In this document: piece after piece, positions 1 through 10,611 of the stretch | Layout of the letters: each line of letters begins with the position of its first letter | Numbering within the stretch: position 1 is the first letter of the stretch | Assembly: GCA_023525975.1 (NCBI GenBank) | Contig: CM042035.1 | Coordinates: 24,354,001 to 24,418,000, forward strand | DNA length: 64,000 bases | From: Smallanthus sonchifolius | Lineage: Eukaryota; Streptophyta; Magnoliopsida; Asterales; Asteraceae | Direction of reading: 5' to 3' | The notes under the pieces: generated by a model | What the model was told of the DNA's origin: nothing | Seen by the model: the letters and a program-made list of their open reading frames with translations, nothing else | The model's database searches: none | Position numbers and translations under genes: made by a program

Positions 1-37
1 TGGGATCCGGTGCTTTAGTGCTGGTATGATCGCAACC
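1..37 (-). rRNA. 5S rRNA: 5S rRNA gene, partial at the window edge (copy 0)
   Basis: Only the first 37 nucleotides of the gene (sense numbering 1-37) are inside the window; the rest lies to the left. It matches the array consensus, including the BamHI site GGATCC at sense 30-35. Confidence 0.95.
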
Positions 38-58
38 GAAATAACTCTTTCAGTCTAT

Positions 59-66
59 TACTTTAT
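59..66 (-). promoter_or_regulatory. TATA-like element upstream of copy 0
   Basis: In the sense direction this reads ATAAAGTA at -29 to -22, with C at -1. Plant 5S genes characteristically have an AT-rich TATA-like box near -28 and C at -1. The same element lies 22-29 bp to the right of every gene end in the window (569-576 for copy 1; copy 80 reads TTTTCC instead of TTTATCC there). Confidence 0.7.
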
Positions 67-236
67 CCCCTTCCACACATGACTCATTTTTACTTGCATT
101 CTCCTCTTGCGCGCGCGTTCCGCCTTACGTCAACACGTGCGTCACCCGCCGACGAGCGTTTAGTTCTTATACTTCCTTGTACAAAACATATTCCCACGCT
201 CACCCGGGGCGTAAGAATAATTGACTAGTATATGAA

Positions 237-272
237 GACACACGTGTTCCACTCGACGTCTAAACGTGTGTC
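237..272. repeat. 9-bp perfect inverted repeat in spacer
   Basis: Arms GACACACGT (237-245) and ACGTGTGTC (264-272) flank an 18-base loop that itself contains the palindrome GACGTC. The structure recurs in essentially every spacer. Units reading TAACCGTG lose the innermost pair of the stem. It could be a protein site or a cruciform; its function is unknown. Confidence 0.75.
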
Positions 273-333
273 TCCCGCGATCGGGCGTTCCCCGACACGG
301 ACCCGCGCGCCCGAGTCTTTACGTACGTTGACC

Positions 334-349
334 GTTTTTTGACAAAAAC
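334..349. repeat. 6-bp inverted repeat GTTTTT/AAAAAC
   Basis: Arms at 334-339 and 344-349 are separated by four bases (TGAC here, TAAC in other units). It is present in every spacer. The loop variant is linked to a second site a few bases on (CTTG with TGAC, CTCG with TAAC), defining two spacer haplotypes. Confidence 0.6.
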
Positions 350-363
350 TTGTTACGCCCACG

Positions 364-387
364 CCCGTTTGCAAAATAATCAACGGG
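364..387. repeat. 6-bp inverted repeat CCCGTT/AACGGG
   Basis: Arms at 364-369 and 382-387 with a 12-base loop. Many units read CCCGCT in the left arm and so carry one mismatch. No function can be assigned. Confidence 0.5.
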
Positions 388-403
388 TGACGTTGTTTTG
401 AGT

Positions 404-427
404 AAAAAAAAATAATTACTTAAAAAA
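404..427 (-). terminator. Pol III terminator of copy 1, double T run
   Basis: In the sense direction the gene ends in CCCC followed at once by T6 (427 down to 422), then an 8- to 9-base spacer and T9 (412 down to 404). A run of four or more T on the non-template strand ends RNA polymerase III transcription, so T6 is the main stop and T9 a backup. The arrangement repeats at every gene; the second run varies from 8 to 10 T, and 64A/75C units lack 3 bp between the runs. Confidence 0.85.
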
Positions 428-450
428 GGGGTTGCAACACGAGGACTTCC

Positions 451-468
451 CAGGGGGTCACCCATCCT
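451..468 (-). promoter_or_regulatory. C box of the 5S internal promoter (copy 1)
   Basis: Sense 80-97, AGGATGGGTGACCCCCTG. In plant 5S genes this is the main contact region for TFIIIA. Array variants falling here are G81A, C93A, G97C and an extra C in the C run. Confidence 0.8.
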
Positions 469-475
469 AGTACTA

Positions 476-481
476 CTCTCT
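476..481 (-). promoter_or_regulatory. Intermediate element of the internal promoter (copy 1)
   Basis: Sense 67-72. This copy reads AGAGAG; the reference class reads CGAGAG. The C67A change defines the 67A class. Confidence 0.75.
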
Positions 482-483
482 CC

Positions 484-498
484 CAAGCACGCTTAACT
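484..498 (-). promoter_or_regulatory. A box of the 5S internal promoter (copy 1)
   Basis: Sense 50-64, AGTTAAGCGTGCTTG. Array variants in this element are A50G, T53A and G64A; the last is one of the two defining changes of the 64A/75C class. Confidence 0.8.
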
Positions 499-937
499 GC
501 GGAGTTCTGATGGGATCCGGTGCTTTAGTGCTGGTATGATCGCAACCGAAATAACTCTTTCAGTCTATTACTTTATCCCCTTCCACACATGACTCATTTT
601 TACTTGCATTCTCCTCTTGCGCGCGCGTTCCGCCTTACGTCAACACGTGCGTCACCCGTCGACGAGCGTTTAGTTCTTATACTTCCTTGTACAAAACATA
701 TTCCCACGCTCACCCGAGGCGTAAGAATAATTGACTAGTATATGAAGACACACGTGTTCCACTCGACGTCTAAACGTGTGTCTCCCGCGATCGGGCATTC
801 CCCGACACGGACCCGCGCGCCCGAGTCTTTACGTACGTTGACCGTTTTTTAACAAAAACTCGTTACGCCCACGCCCGCTTGCAAAATAATCAACGGGTGA
901 CGTTGTTTTGAGTAAAAAAAAATAATTACTTAAAAAA

Positions 938-1057
938 GGGGTTGCAACACGAGGACTTCCCAGGGGGTCACCCATCTTAGTACTACTCTCGCCCAAGCAC
1001 GCTTAACTGCGGAGTTCTGATGGGATCCGGTGCTTTAGTGCTGGTATGATCGCAACC
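938..1057 (-). rRNA. 5S rRNA: 5S rRNA gene, copy 2 (81A class)
   Basis: Complete, 120 bp. G81A in the C box is the class mark. Confidence 0.97.
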
Positions 1058-1444
1058 GAAATAACTCTTTCAGTCTATTACTTTATCACCTTCCACACAT
1101 GACTCATTTTTACTTGCATTCTCCTCTTGCGCGCGCGTTCCGCCTTACGTCAACACGTGCGTCACCCGCCGGCGAGCGTTTAGTTCTTATACTTCCTTGT
1201 ACAAAATATATTCCCACGCTCACCCGGGGCGTAAGAATAATTGACTAGTATATGAAGACACACGTGTTCTACTCGACGTCTAAACGTGTGTCTCCCGCGA
1301 TCGGGCGTTCCCCGACACGGACCCGCGCGCCCGAGTCTTTACGTACGTTGACCGTTTTTTGACAAAAACTTGTTACGCCCACGCCCGCTTGCAAAATAAT
1401 CAACGGGTGACGTTGTTTTGAGTAAAAAAAAATAAATTAAAAAA

Positions 1445-1564
1445 GGGGTTGCAACACGAGGACTTCCCAGGGGGTCACCCATCCTAGTAGTACTCTCGCC
1501 TAAGCACGCTTAACTGCGGAGTTCTGATGGGATCCGGTGCTTTAGTGCTGGTATGATCGCAACC
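1445..1564 (-). rRNA. 5S rRNA: 5S rRNA gene, copy 3 (64A/75C class)
   Basis: Complete, 120 bp. G64A at the end of the A box and G75C are the class marks. Its terminator region is 3 bp shorter than in copy 1. Confidence 0.97.
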
Positions 1565-1954
1565 GAAATAACTCTTTCAGTCTATTACTTTATCCCCTTC
1601 CACACATGACTCATTTTTACTTGCATTCTCCTCTTGCGCGCGCGTTCTGCCTTCTGTCAACACGTGCGTCACCCGCCGGCGAGCGTTTAGTTCTTATACT
1701 TCCTTGTACAAAACATATTCCCACGCTCACCCGGGGCGTAAGAATAATTGACTAGTATATGAAGACACACGTGTTCCACTCGACGTCTAAACGTGTGTCT
1801 CCCGCGATCGGGCGTTCCCCGACATGGATCCGCGCGCCCGAGTCTTTACGTACGTTGACCGTTTTTTAACAAAAACTCGTTACGCCCACGCCCGCTTGCA
1901 AAATAATCAACGGGTGACGTTGTTTTGAGTAAAAAAAAATAATTACTTAAAAAA

Positions 1955-2074
1955 GGGGTTGCAACACGAGGACTTCCCAGGGGGTCACCCATCCTAGTAC
2001 TACTCTCTCCCAAGCACGCTTAACTGCGGAGTTCTGATGGGATCCGGTGCTTTAGTGCTGGTATGATCGCAACC
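1955..2074 (-). rRNA. 5S rRNA: 5S rRNA gene, copy 4 (67A class)
   Basis: Complete, 120 bp, C67A. Confidence 0.97.
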
Positions 2075-2464
2075 GAAATAACTCTTTCAGTCTATTACTT
2101 TATCCCCTTCCACACATGACTCATTTTTACTTGCATTCTCCTCTTGCGCGCGCGTTCCGCCTTACGTCAACACGTGCGTCACCCGCCGACGAGCGTTTAG
2201 TTCTTATACTTCCTTGTACAAAACATATTCCCACGCTCACCCGGGGCGTAAGAATAATTGACTAGTATATGAAGACACACGTGTTCCACTCGACGTCTAA
2301 ACGTGTGTCTCCCGCGATCGGGCGTTCCCCGACACGGACCCGCGCGCCCGAGTCTTTACGTACGTTGACCGTTTTTTGACAAAAACTTGTTACGCCCACG
2401 CCCGTTTGCAAAATAATCAACGGGTGACGTTGTTTTGAGTAAAAAAAAATAATTACTTAAAAAA

Positions 2465-2584
2465 GGGGTTGCAACACGAGGACTTCCCAGGGGGTCACCC
2501 ATCCTAGTACTACTCTCTCCCAAGCACGCTTAACTGCGGAGTTCTGATGGGATCCGGTGCTTTAGTGCTGGTATGATCGCAACC
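2465..2584 (-). rRNA. 5S rRNA: 5S rRNA gene, copy 5 (67A class)
   Basis: Complete, 120 bp, C67A. Copies 5-8 repeat copies 1-4. Confidence 0.97.
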
Positions 2585-2974
2585 GAAATAACTCTTTCAG
2601 TCTATTACTTTATCCCCTTCCACACATGACTCATTTTTACTTGCATTCTCCTCTTGCGCGCGCGTTCCGCCTTACGTCAACACGTGCGTCACCCGTCGAC
2701 GAGCGTTTAGTTCTTATACTTCCTTGTACAAAACATATTCCCACGCTCACCCGAGGCGTAAGAATAATTGACTAGTATATGAAGACACACGTGTTCCACT
2801 CGACGTCTAAACGTGTGTCTCCCGCGATCGGGCATTCCCCGACACGGACCCGCGCGCCCGAGTCTTTACGTACGTTGACCGTTTTTTAACAAAAACTCGT
2901 TACGCCCACGCCCGCTTGCAAAATAATCAACGGGTGACGTTGTTTTGAGTAAAAAAAAATAATTACTTAAAAAA

Positions 2975-3094
2975 GGGGTTGCAACACGAGGACTTCCCAG
3001 GGGGTCACCCATCTTAGTACTACTCTCGCCCAAGCACGCTTAACTGCGGAGTTCTGATGGGATCCGGTGCTTTAGTGCTGGTATGATCGCAACC
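2975..3094 (-). rRNA. 5S rRNA: 5S rRNA gene, copy 6 (81A class)
   Basis: Complete, 120 bp, G81A. Confidence 0.97.
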
Positions 3095-3481
3095 GAAATA
3101 ACTCTTTCAGTCTATTACTTTATCACCTTCCACACATGACTCATTTTTACTTGCATTCTCCTCTTGCGCGCGCGTTCCGCCTTACGTCAACACGTGCGTC
3201 ACCCGCCGGCGAGCGTTTAGTTCTTATACTTCCTTGTACAAAATATATTCCCACGCTCACCCGGGGCGTAAGAATAATTGACTAGTATATGAAGACACAC
3301 GTGTTCTACTCGACGTCTAAACGTGTGTCTCCCGCGATCGGGCGTTCCCCGACACGGACCCGCGCGCCCGAGTCTTTACGTACGTTGACCGTTTTTTGAC
3401 AAAAACTTGTTACGCCCACGCCCGCTTGCAAAATAATCAACGGGTGACGTTGTTTTGAGTAAAAAAAAATAAATTAAAAAA

Positions 3482-3601
3482 GGGGTTGCAACACGAGGAC
3501 TTCCCAGGGGGTCACCCATCCTAGTAGTACTCTCGCCTAAGCACGCTTAACTGCGGAGTTCTGATGGGATCCGGTGCTTTAGTGCTGGTATGATCGCAAC
3601 C
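3482..3601 (-). rRNA. 5S rRNA: 5S rRNA gene, copy 7 (64A/75C class)
   Basis: Complete, 120 bp, G64A and G75C, short terminator. Confidence 0.97.
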
Positions 3602-3991
3602 GAAATAACTCTTTCAGTCTATTACTTTATCCCCTTCCACACATGACTCATTTTTACTTGCATTCTCCTCTTGCGCGCGCGTTCTGCCTTCTGTCAACAC
3701 GTGCGTCACCCGCCGGCGAGCGTTTAGTTCTTATACTTCCTTGTACAAAACATATTCCCACGCTCACCCGGGGCGTAAGAATAATTGACTAGTATATGAA
3801 GACACACGTGTTCCACTCGACGTCTAAACGTGTGTCTCCCGCGATCGGGCGTTCCCCGACATGGATCCGCGCGCCCGAGTCTTTACGTACGTTGACCGTT
3901 TTTTAACAAAAACTCGTTACGCCCACGCCCGCTTGCAAAATAATCAACGGGTGACGTTGTTTTGAGTAAAAAAAAATAATTACTTAAAAAA

Positions 3992-4111
3992 GGGGTTGCA
4001 ACACGAGGACTTCCCAGGGGGTCACCCATCCTAGTACTACTCTCTCCCAAGCACGCTTAACTGCGGAGTTCTGATGGGATCCGGTGCTTTAGTGCTGGTA
4101 TGATCGCAACC
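3992..4111 (-). rRNA. 5S rRNA: 5S rRNA gene, copy 8 (67A class)
   Basis: Complete, 120 bp, C67A. Confidence 0.97.
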
Positions 4112-4501
4112 GAAATAACTCTTTCAGTCTATTACTTTATCCCCTTCCACACATGACTCATTTTTACTTGCATTCTCCTCTTGCGCGCGCGTTCCGCCTT
4201 ACGTCAACACGTGCGTCACCCGCCGACGAGCGTTTAGTTCTTATACTTCCTTGTACAAAACATATTCCCACGCTCACCCGGGGCGTAAGAATAATTGACT
4301 AGTATATGAAGACACACGTGTTCCACTCGACGTCTAAACGTGTGTCTCCCGCGATCGGGCGTTCCCCGACACGGACCCGCGCGCCCGAGTCTTTACGTAC
4401 GTTGACCGTTTTTTGACAAAAACTTGTTACGCCCACGCCCGTTTGCAAAATAATCAACGGGTGACGTTGTTTTGAGTAAAAAAAAATAATTACTTAAAAA
4501 A

Positions 4502-4621
4502 GGGGTTGCAACACGAGGACTTCCCAGGGGGTCACCCATCCTAGTACTACTCTCTCCCAAGCACGCTTAACTGCGGAGTTCTGATGGGATCCGGTGCTTT
4601 AGTGCTGGTATGATCGCAACC
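4502..4621 (-). rRNA. 5S rRNA: 5S rRNA gene, copy 9 (67A class)
   Basis: Complete, 120 bp, C67A. Confidence 0.97.
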
Positions 4622-5011
4622 GAAATAACTCTTTCAGTCTATTACTTTATCCCCTTCCACACATGACTCATTTTTACTTGCATTCTCCTCTTGCGCGCGC
4701 GTTCCGCCTTACGTCAACACGTGCGTCACCCGTCGGCGAGCGTTTAGTTCTTATACTTCCTTGTACAAAACATATTCCCACGCTCACCCGAGGCGTAAGA
4801 ATAATTGACTAGTATATGAAGACACACGTGTTCCACTCGACGTCTAAACGTGTGTCTCCCGCGATCGGGCGTTCCCCGACACGGACCCGCGCGCCCGAGT
4901 CTTTACGTACGTTGACCGTTTTTTGACAAAAACTTGTTACGCCCACGCCCGTTTGCAAAATAATCAACGGGTGACGTTGTTTTGAGTAAAAAAAAATAAT
5001 TACTTAAAAAA

Positions 5012-5131
5012 GGGGTTGCAACACGAGGACTTCCCAGGGGGTCACCCATCCTAGTACTACTCTCGCCCAAGCACGCTTAACTGCGGAGTTCTGATGGGAT
5101 CCGGTGCTTTAGTGCTGGTATGGTCGCAACC
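5012..5131 (-). rRNA. 5S rRNA: 5S rRNA gene, copy 10 (reference class, T9C)
   Basis: Complete, 120 bp. T9C in helix I changes a U-G pair to C-G. The upstream region has the CTTCCATTC promoter haplotype. Confidence 0.97.
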
Positions 5132-5521
5132 GAAATAACTCTTCCATTCTATTACTTTATCCCCTTCCACACATGACTCATTTTTACTTGCATTCTCCTC
5201 TTGCGCGCGCGTTCCGCCTTACGTCAACACGTGCGTCACCCGCCGGCGAGCGTTTAGTTCTTATACTTCCTTGTACAAAACATATTCCCACGCTCACCCG
5301 AGGCGTAAGAATAATTGACTAGTATATGAAGACACACGTGTTCCACTCGACGTCTAACCGTGTGTCTCCCGCGATCGGGCCTTCCCCGACACGGACCCGC
5401 GCGCCCGAGTCTTTACGTACGTTGACCGTTTTTTGACAAAAACTTGTTACGCCCACGCCCGTTTGCAAAATAATCAACGGGTGACGTTGTTTTGAGTAAA
5501 AAAAAATAATTACTTAAAAAA

Positions 5522-5641
5522 GGGGTTGCAACACGAGGACTTCCCAGGGGGTCACCCATCCTAGTACTACTCTCGCCCAAGCACGCTTAACTGCGGAGTT
5601 CTGATGGGATCCGGTGCTTTAGTGCTGGTATGGTCGCAACC
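5522..5641 (-). rRNA. 5S rRNA: 5S rRNA gene, copy 11 (reference class, T9C)
   Basis: Complete, 120 bp, T9C. Copies 10 and 11 look like a tandem duplication of one unit; the later paralogous block has only one (copy 33). Confidence 0.97.
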
Positions 5642-6028
5642 GAAATAACTCTTCCATTCTATTACTTTATCCCCTTCCACACATGACTCATTTTTACTTG
5701 CATTCTCCTCTTGCGCGCGCGTTCCGCCTTACGTCAACACGTGCGTCACCCGCCGGCGAGCGTTTAGTTCTTATACTTCCTTGTACAAAACATATTCCCA
5801 CGCTCACCCGAGGCGTAAGAATAATTGACTAGTATATGAAGACACACGTGTTCCACTCGACGTCTAACCGTGTGTCTCCCGCGATCGGGCCTTCCCCGAC
5901 ACGGACCCGCGCGCCCGAGTCTTTACGTACGTTGACCGTTTTTTGACAAAAACTTGTTACGCCCACGCCCGCTTGCAAAATAATCAACGGGTGACGTTGT
6001 TTTGAGTAAAAAAAAATAAATTAAAAAA

Positions 6029-6148
6029 GGGGTTGCAACACGAGGACTTCCCAGGGGGTCACCCATCCTAGTAGTACTCTCGCCTAAGCACGCTTAACTG
6101 CGGAGTTCTGATGGGATCCGGTGCTTTAGTGCTGGTATGATCGCAACC
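6029..6148 (-). rRNA. 5S rRNA: 5S rRNA gene, copy 12 (64A/75C class)
   Basis: Complete, 120 bp, G64A and G75C, short terminator. The spacer to its right has private marks (CACGTTCACC, CACGTTTTCC) shared only with the spacer after copy 34. Confidence 0.97.
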
Positions 6149-6538
6149 GAAATAACTCTTTCAGTCTATTACTTTATCCCCTTCCACACATGACTCATTT
6201 TTACTTGCATTCTCCTCTTGCGCGCGCGTTCTGCCTTCTGTCAACACGTGCGTCACCCGCCGGCGAGCGTTTAGTTCTTATACTTCCTTGTACAAAACAT
6301 ATTCCCACGTTCACCCGGGGCGTAAGAATAATTGACTAGTATATGAAGACACACGTTTTCCACTCGACGTCTAAACGTGTGTCTCCCGCGATCGGGCGTT
6401 CCCCGACATGGACCCGCGCGCCCGAGTCTTTACGTACGTTGACCGTTTTTTAACAAAAACTCGTTACGCCCACGCCCGCTTGCAAAATAATCAACGGGTG
6501 ACGTTGTTTTGAGTAAAAAAAAATAATTACTTAAAAAA

Positions 6539-6658
6539 GGGGTTGCAACACGAGGACTTCCCAGGGGGTCACCCATCCTAGTACAACTCTCTCCCAAGCA
6601 CGCTTAACTGCGGAGTTCTGATGGGATCCGGTGCTTTAGTGCTGGTATGATCGCAACC
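6539..6658 (-). rRNA. 5S rRNA: 5S rRNA gene, copy 13 (67A class, A74T)
   Basis: Complete, 120 bp, C67A plus A74T, a combination shared only with copy 35. Confidence 0.97.
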
Positions 6659-7048
6659 GAAATAACTCTTTCAGTCTATTACTTTATCCCCTTCCACACA
6701 TGACTCATTTTTACTTACATTCTCCTCTTGCGCGCGCGTTCCGCCTTACGTCAACACGTGCGTCACCCGCCGACGAGCGTTTAGTTCTTATACTTCCTTG
6801 TACAAAACATATTCCCACGCTCACCCGGGGCGTAAGAATAATTGACTAGTATATGAAGACACACGTGTTCCACTCGACGTCTAAACGTGTGTCTCCCGCG
6901 ATCGGGCATTCCCCGACACGGACCCGCGCGCCCGAGTCTTTACGTACGTTGACCGTTTTTTAACAAAAACTCGTTACGCCCACGCCCGCTTGCAAAATAA
7001 TCAACGGGTGACGTTGTTTTGAGTAAAAAAAAATAATTACTTAAAAAA

Positions 7049-7168
7049 GGGGTTGCAACACGAGGACTTCCCAGGGGGTCACCCATCTTAGTACTACTCT
7101 CGCCCAAGCACGCTTAACTGCGGAGTTCTGATGGGATCCGGTGCTTTAGTGCTGGTATGATCGCAACC
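7049..7168 (-). rRNA. 5S rRNA: 5S rRNA gene, copy 14 (81A class)
   Basis: Complete, 120 bp, G81A. Confidence 0.97.
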
Positions 7169-7555
7169 GAAATAACTCTTTCAGTCTATTACTTTATCAC
7201 CTTCCACACATGACTCATTTTTACTTGCATTCTCCTCTTGCGCGCGCGTTCCGCCTTACGTCAACACGTGCGTCACCCGCCGGCGAGCGTTTAGTTCTTA
7301 TACTTCCTTGTACAAAATATATTCCCACGCTCACCCGGGGCGTAAGAATAATTGACTAGTATATGAAGACACACGTGTTCTACTCGACGTCTAAACGTGT
7401 GTCTCCCGCGATCGGGCGTTCCCCGACACGGACCCGCGCGCCCGAGTCTTTACGTACGTTGACCGTTTTTTGACAAAAACTTGTTACGCCCACGCCCGCT
7501 TGCAAAATAATCAACGGGTGACGTTGTTTTGAGTAAAAAAAAATAAATTAAAAAA

Positions 7556-7675
7556 GGGGTTGCAACACGAGGACTTCCCAGGGGGTCACCCATCCTAGTA
7601 GTACTCTCGCCTAAGCACGCTTAACTACGGAGTTCTGATGGGATCCGGTGCTTTAGTGCTGGTATGATCGCAACC
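7556..7675 (-). rRNA. 5S rRNA: 5S rRNA gene, copy 15 (64A/75C class, C49T)
   Basis: Complete, 120 bp, G64A, G75C and C49T just before the A box; C49T is shared only with copy 37. Short terminator. Confidence 0.97.
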
Positions 7676-8065
7676 GAAATAACTCTTTCAGTCTATTACT
7701 TTATCCCCTTCCACACATGACTCATTTTTACTTGCATTCTCCTCTTGCGCGCGCGTTCTGCCTTCTGTCAACACGTGCGTCACCCGCCGGCGAGCGTTTA
7801 GTTCTTATACTTCCTTGTACAAAACATATTCCCACGCTCACCCGGGGCGTAAGAATAATTGACTAGTATATGAAGACACACGTGTTCCACTCGACGTCTA
7901 AACGTGTGTCTCCCGCGATCGGGCGTTCCCCGACATGGATCCGCGCGCCCGAGTCTTTACGTACGTTGACCGTTTTTTAACAAAAACTCGTTACGCCCAC
8001 GCCCGCTTGCAAAATAATCAACGGGTGACGTTGTTTTGAGTAAAAAAAAATAATTACTTAAAAAA

Positions 8066-8185
8066 GGGGTTGCAACACGAGGACTTCCCAGGGGGTCACC
8101 CATCCTAGTACTACTCTCTCCCAAGCACGCTTAACTGCGGAGTTCTGATGGGATCCGGTGCTTTAGTGCTGGTATGATCGCAACC
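8066..8185 (-). rRNA. 5S rRNA: 5S rRNA gene, copy 16 (67A class)
   Basis: Complete, 120 bp, C67A. Confidence 0.97.
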
Positions 8186-8575
8186 GAAATAACTCTTTCA
8201 GTCTATTACTTTATCCCCTTCCACACATGACTCATTTTTACTTGCATTCTCCTCTTGCGCGCGCGTTCCGCCTTACGTCAACACGTGCGTCACCCGCCGA
8301 CGAGCGTTTAGTTCTTATACTTCCTTGTACAAAACATATTCCCACGCTCACCCGGGGCGTAAGAATAATTGACTAGTATATGAAGACACACGTGTTCCAC
8401 TCGACGTCTAAACGTGTGTCTCCCGCGATCGGGCGTTCCCCGACACGGACCCGCGCGCCCGAGTCTTTACGTACGTTGACCGTTTTTTGACAAAAACTTG
8501 TTACGCCCACGCCCGTTTGCAAAATAATCAACGGGTGACGTTGTTTTGAGTAAAAAAAAATAATTACTTAAAAAA

Positions 8576-8695
8576 GGGGTTGCAACACGAGGACTTCCCA
8601 GGGGGTCACCCATCCTAGTACTACTCTCTCCCAAGCACGCTTAACTGCGGAGTTCTGATGGGATCCGGTGCTTTAGTGCTGGTATGATCGCAACC
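8576..8695 (-). rRNA. 5S rRNA: 5S rRNA gene, copy 17 (67A class)
   Basis: Complete, 120 bp, C67A. Confidence 0.97.
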
Positions 8696-9085
8696 GAAAT
8701 AACTCTTTCAGTCTATTACTTTATCCCCTTCCACACATGACTCATTTTTACTTGCATTCTCCTCTTGCGCGCGCGTTCCGCCTTACGTCAACACGTGCGT
8801 CACCCGTCGGCGAGCGTTTAGTTCTTATACTTCCTTGTACAAAACATATTCCCACGCTCACCCGAGGCGTAAGAATAATTGACTAGTATATGAAGACACA
8901 CGTGTTCCACTCGACGTCTAAACGTGTGTCTCCCGCGATCGGGCGTTCCCCGACACGGACCCGCGCGCCCGAGTCTTTACGTACGTTGACCGTTTTTTGA
9001 CAAAAACTTGTTACGCCCACGCCCGTTTGCAAAATAATCAACGGGTGACGTTGTTTTGAGTAAAAAAAAATAATTACTTAAAAAA

Positions 9086-9205
9086 GGGGTTGCAACACGA
9101 GGACTTCCCAGGGGGTCACCCATCCTAGTACTACTCTCGCCCAAGCACGCTTAACTGCGGAGTTCTGATGGGATCCGGTGCTTTAGTGCTGGTATGGTCG
9201 CAACC
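9086..9205 (-). rRNA. 5S rRNA: 5S rRNA gene, copy 18 (reference class, T9C)
   Basis: Complete, 120 bp, T9C. Confidence 0.97.
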
Positions 9206-9592
9206 GAAATAACTCTTCCATTCTATTACTTTATCCCCTTCCACACATGACTCATTTTTACTTGCATTCTCCTCTTGCGCGCGCGTTCCGCCTTACGTCA
9301 ACACGTGCGTCACCCGCCGGCGAGCGTTTAGTTCTTATACTTCCTTGTACAAAACATATTCCCACGCTCACCCGAGGCGTAAGAATAATTGACTAGTATA
9401 TGAAGACACACGTGTTCCACTCGACGTCTAACCGTGTGTCTCCCGCGATCGGGCCTTCCCCGACACGGACCCGCGCGCCCGAGTCTTTACGTACGTTGAC
9501 CGTTTTTTGACAAAAACTTGTTACGCCCACGCCCGCTTGCAAAATAATCAACGGGTGACGTTGTTTTGAGTAAAAAAAAATAAATTAAAAAA

Positions 9593-9712
9593 GGGGTTGC
9601 AACACGAGGACTTCCCAGGGGGTCACCCATCCTAGTAGTACTCTCGCCTAAGCACGCTTAACTGCGGAGTTCTGATGGGATCCGGTGCTTTAGTGCTGGT
9701 ATGATCGCAACC
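9593..9712 (-). rRNA. 5S rRNA: 5S rRNA gene, copy 19 (64A/75C class)
   Basis: Complete, 120 bp, G64A and G75C, short terminator. Confidence 0.97.
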
Positions 9713-10102
9713 GAAATAACTCTTTCAGTCTATTACTTTATCCCCTTCCACACATGACTCATTTTTACTTGCATTCTCCTCTTGCGCGCGCGTTCTGCCT
9801 TCTGTCAACACGTGCGTCACCCGCCGGCGAGCGTTTAGTTCTTATACTTCCTTGTACAAAACATATTCCCACGCTCACCCGGGGCGTAAGAATAATTGAC
9901 TAGTATATGAAGACACACGTGTTCCACTCGACGTCTAAACGTGTGTCTCCCGCGATCGGGCGTTCCCCGACATGGACCCGCGCGCCCGAGTCTTTACGTA
10001 CGTTGACCGTTTTTTAACAAAAACTCGTTACGCCCACGCCCGCTTGCAAAATAATCAACGGGTGACGTTGTTTTGAGTAAAAAAAAATAATTACTTAAAA
10101 AA

Positions 10103-10222
10103 GGGGTTGCAACACGAGGACTTCCCAGGGGGTCACCCATCCTAGTACTACTCTCTCCCAAGCACGCTTAACTGCGGAGTTCTGATGGGATCCTGTGCTT
10201 TAGTGCTGGTATGATCGCAACC
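10103..10222 (-). rRNA. 5S rRNA: 5S rRNA gene, copy 20 (67A class, C29A)
   Basis: Complete, 120 bp, C67A and C29A; the pair is shared only with copy 42. This is the right edge of the first large duplicated block. Confidence 0.97.
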
Positions 10223-10611
10223 GAAATAACTCTTTCAGTCTATTACTTTATCACCTTCCACACATGACTCATTTTTACTTGCATTCTCCTCTTGCGCGCG
10301 CGTTCCGCCTTACGTCAACACGTGCGTCACCCGCCGGCGAGCGTTTAGTTCTTATACTTCCTTGTACAAAATATATTCCCACGCTCACCCGGGGCGTAAG
10401 AATAATTGACTAGTATATGAAGACACACGTGTTCCACTCGACGTCTAAACGTGTGTCTCCCGCGATCGGGCGTTCCCCGACACGGACCCGCGCGCCCGAG
10501 TCTTTACGTACGTTGACCGTTTTTTGACAAAAACTTGTTACGCCCACGCCCGTTTGCAAAATAATCAACGGGTGACATTGTTTTGAGTAAAAAAAATAAT
10601 TACTTAAAAAA

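Larger units (their letters stand above)
38..427 (-). other. 5S intergenic spacer (representative, 390 bp)
   Basis: The non-transcribed spacer between copies 0 and 1 stands for all spacers here. Read in the sense direction it begins with the terminator of copy 1 (T6 at 422-427, T9 at 404-412) and ends with the TATA-like promoter of copy 0 (59-66). In between lie short inverted repeats (364-387, 334-349, 237-272), the palindrome ACGTACGT at 321-328 and a CpG-rich GCGCGCG stretch near 110-117. No open frame or transposon signature is present. Diagnostic variable sites recur in linked sets, for example GACAAAAACTT versus AACAAAAACTC near 341-351. Confidence 0.9.
428..547 (-). rRNA. 5S rRNA: 5S rRNA gene, copy 1 (67A class), reference entry
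   Basis: Structural RNA of the large ribosomal subunit, transcribed by RNA polymerase III. The sense strand starts GGTTGCGATC and ends TTGCAACCCC, 120 nt, followed by T6. The ends pair as helix I (GGTTGC with GCAACC). The internal promoter is visible: A box sense 50-64 (484-498), intermediate element 67-72 (476-481), C box 80-97 (451-468). This copy has C67A, the first base of the intermediate element. Other copies are described by sense-strand differences from the reference class, which has G64, C67, G75 and G81. The start is set by C at -1 and by the helix I pairing; the 3' end could be one or two bases either way. Confidence 0.98.
1..4074. repeat. Tandem duplication of a four-unit block, 2037 bp
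   Basis: Positions 1-2037 and 2038-4074 agree at every variable site I checked, including the gene order 67A, 81A, 64A/75C, 67A and the spacer sets GTCGACG/GAGGCG/GGCATTCC and ATGGATCC. The match continues to about 4621 before the next spacer diverges. Confidence 0.85.
1565..10222. repeat. Large duplicated segment, first copy
   Basis: Copies 4-20. It pairs with 13279-21426 through rare shared marks: A74T (copies 13/35), C49T (15/37), C29A (20/42), spacer CACGTTTTCC and TTACATTC. This copy holds one more T9C unit than the other. Confidence 0.85.

Noticed and set aside
321..328. ACGTACGT palindrome as a regulatory site
   Set aside because: Eight-base palindrome in every spacer, but no independent evidence of binding; kept only as a descriptive note.
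404..412. A-run length differences (8, 9 or 10) as functional alleles
   Set aside because: Some recur with linked marks and so are real, but homopolymer length is also the commonest long-read error; I do not assign meaning to it.
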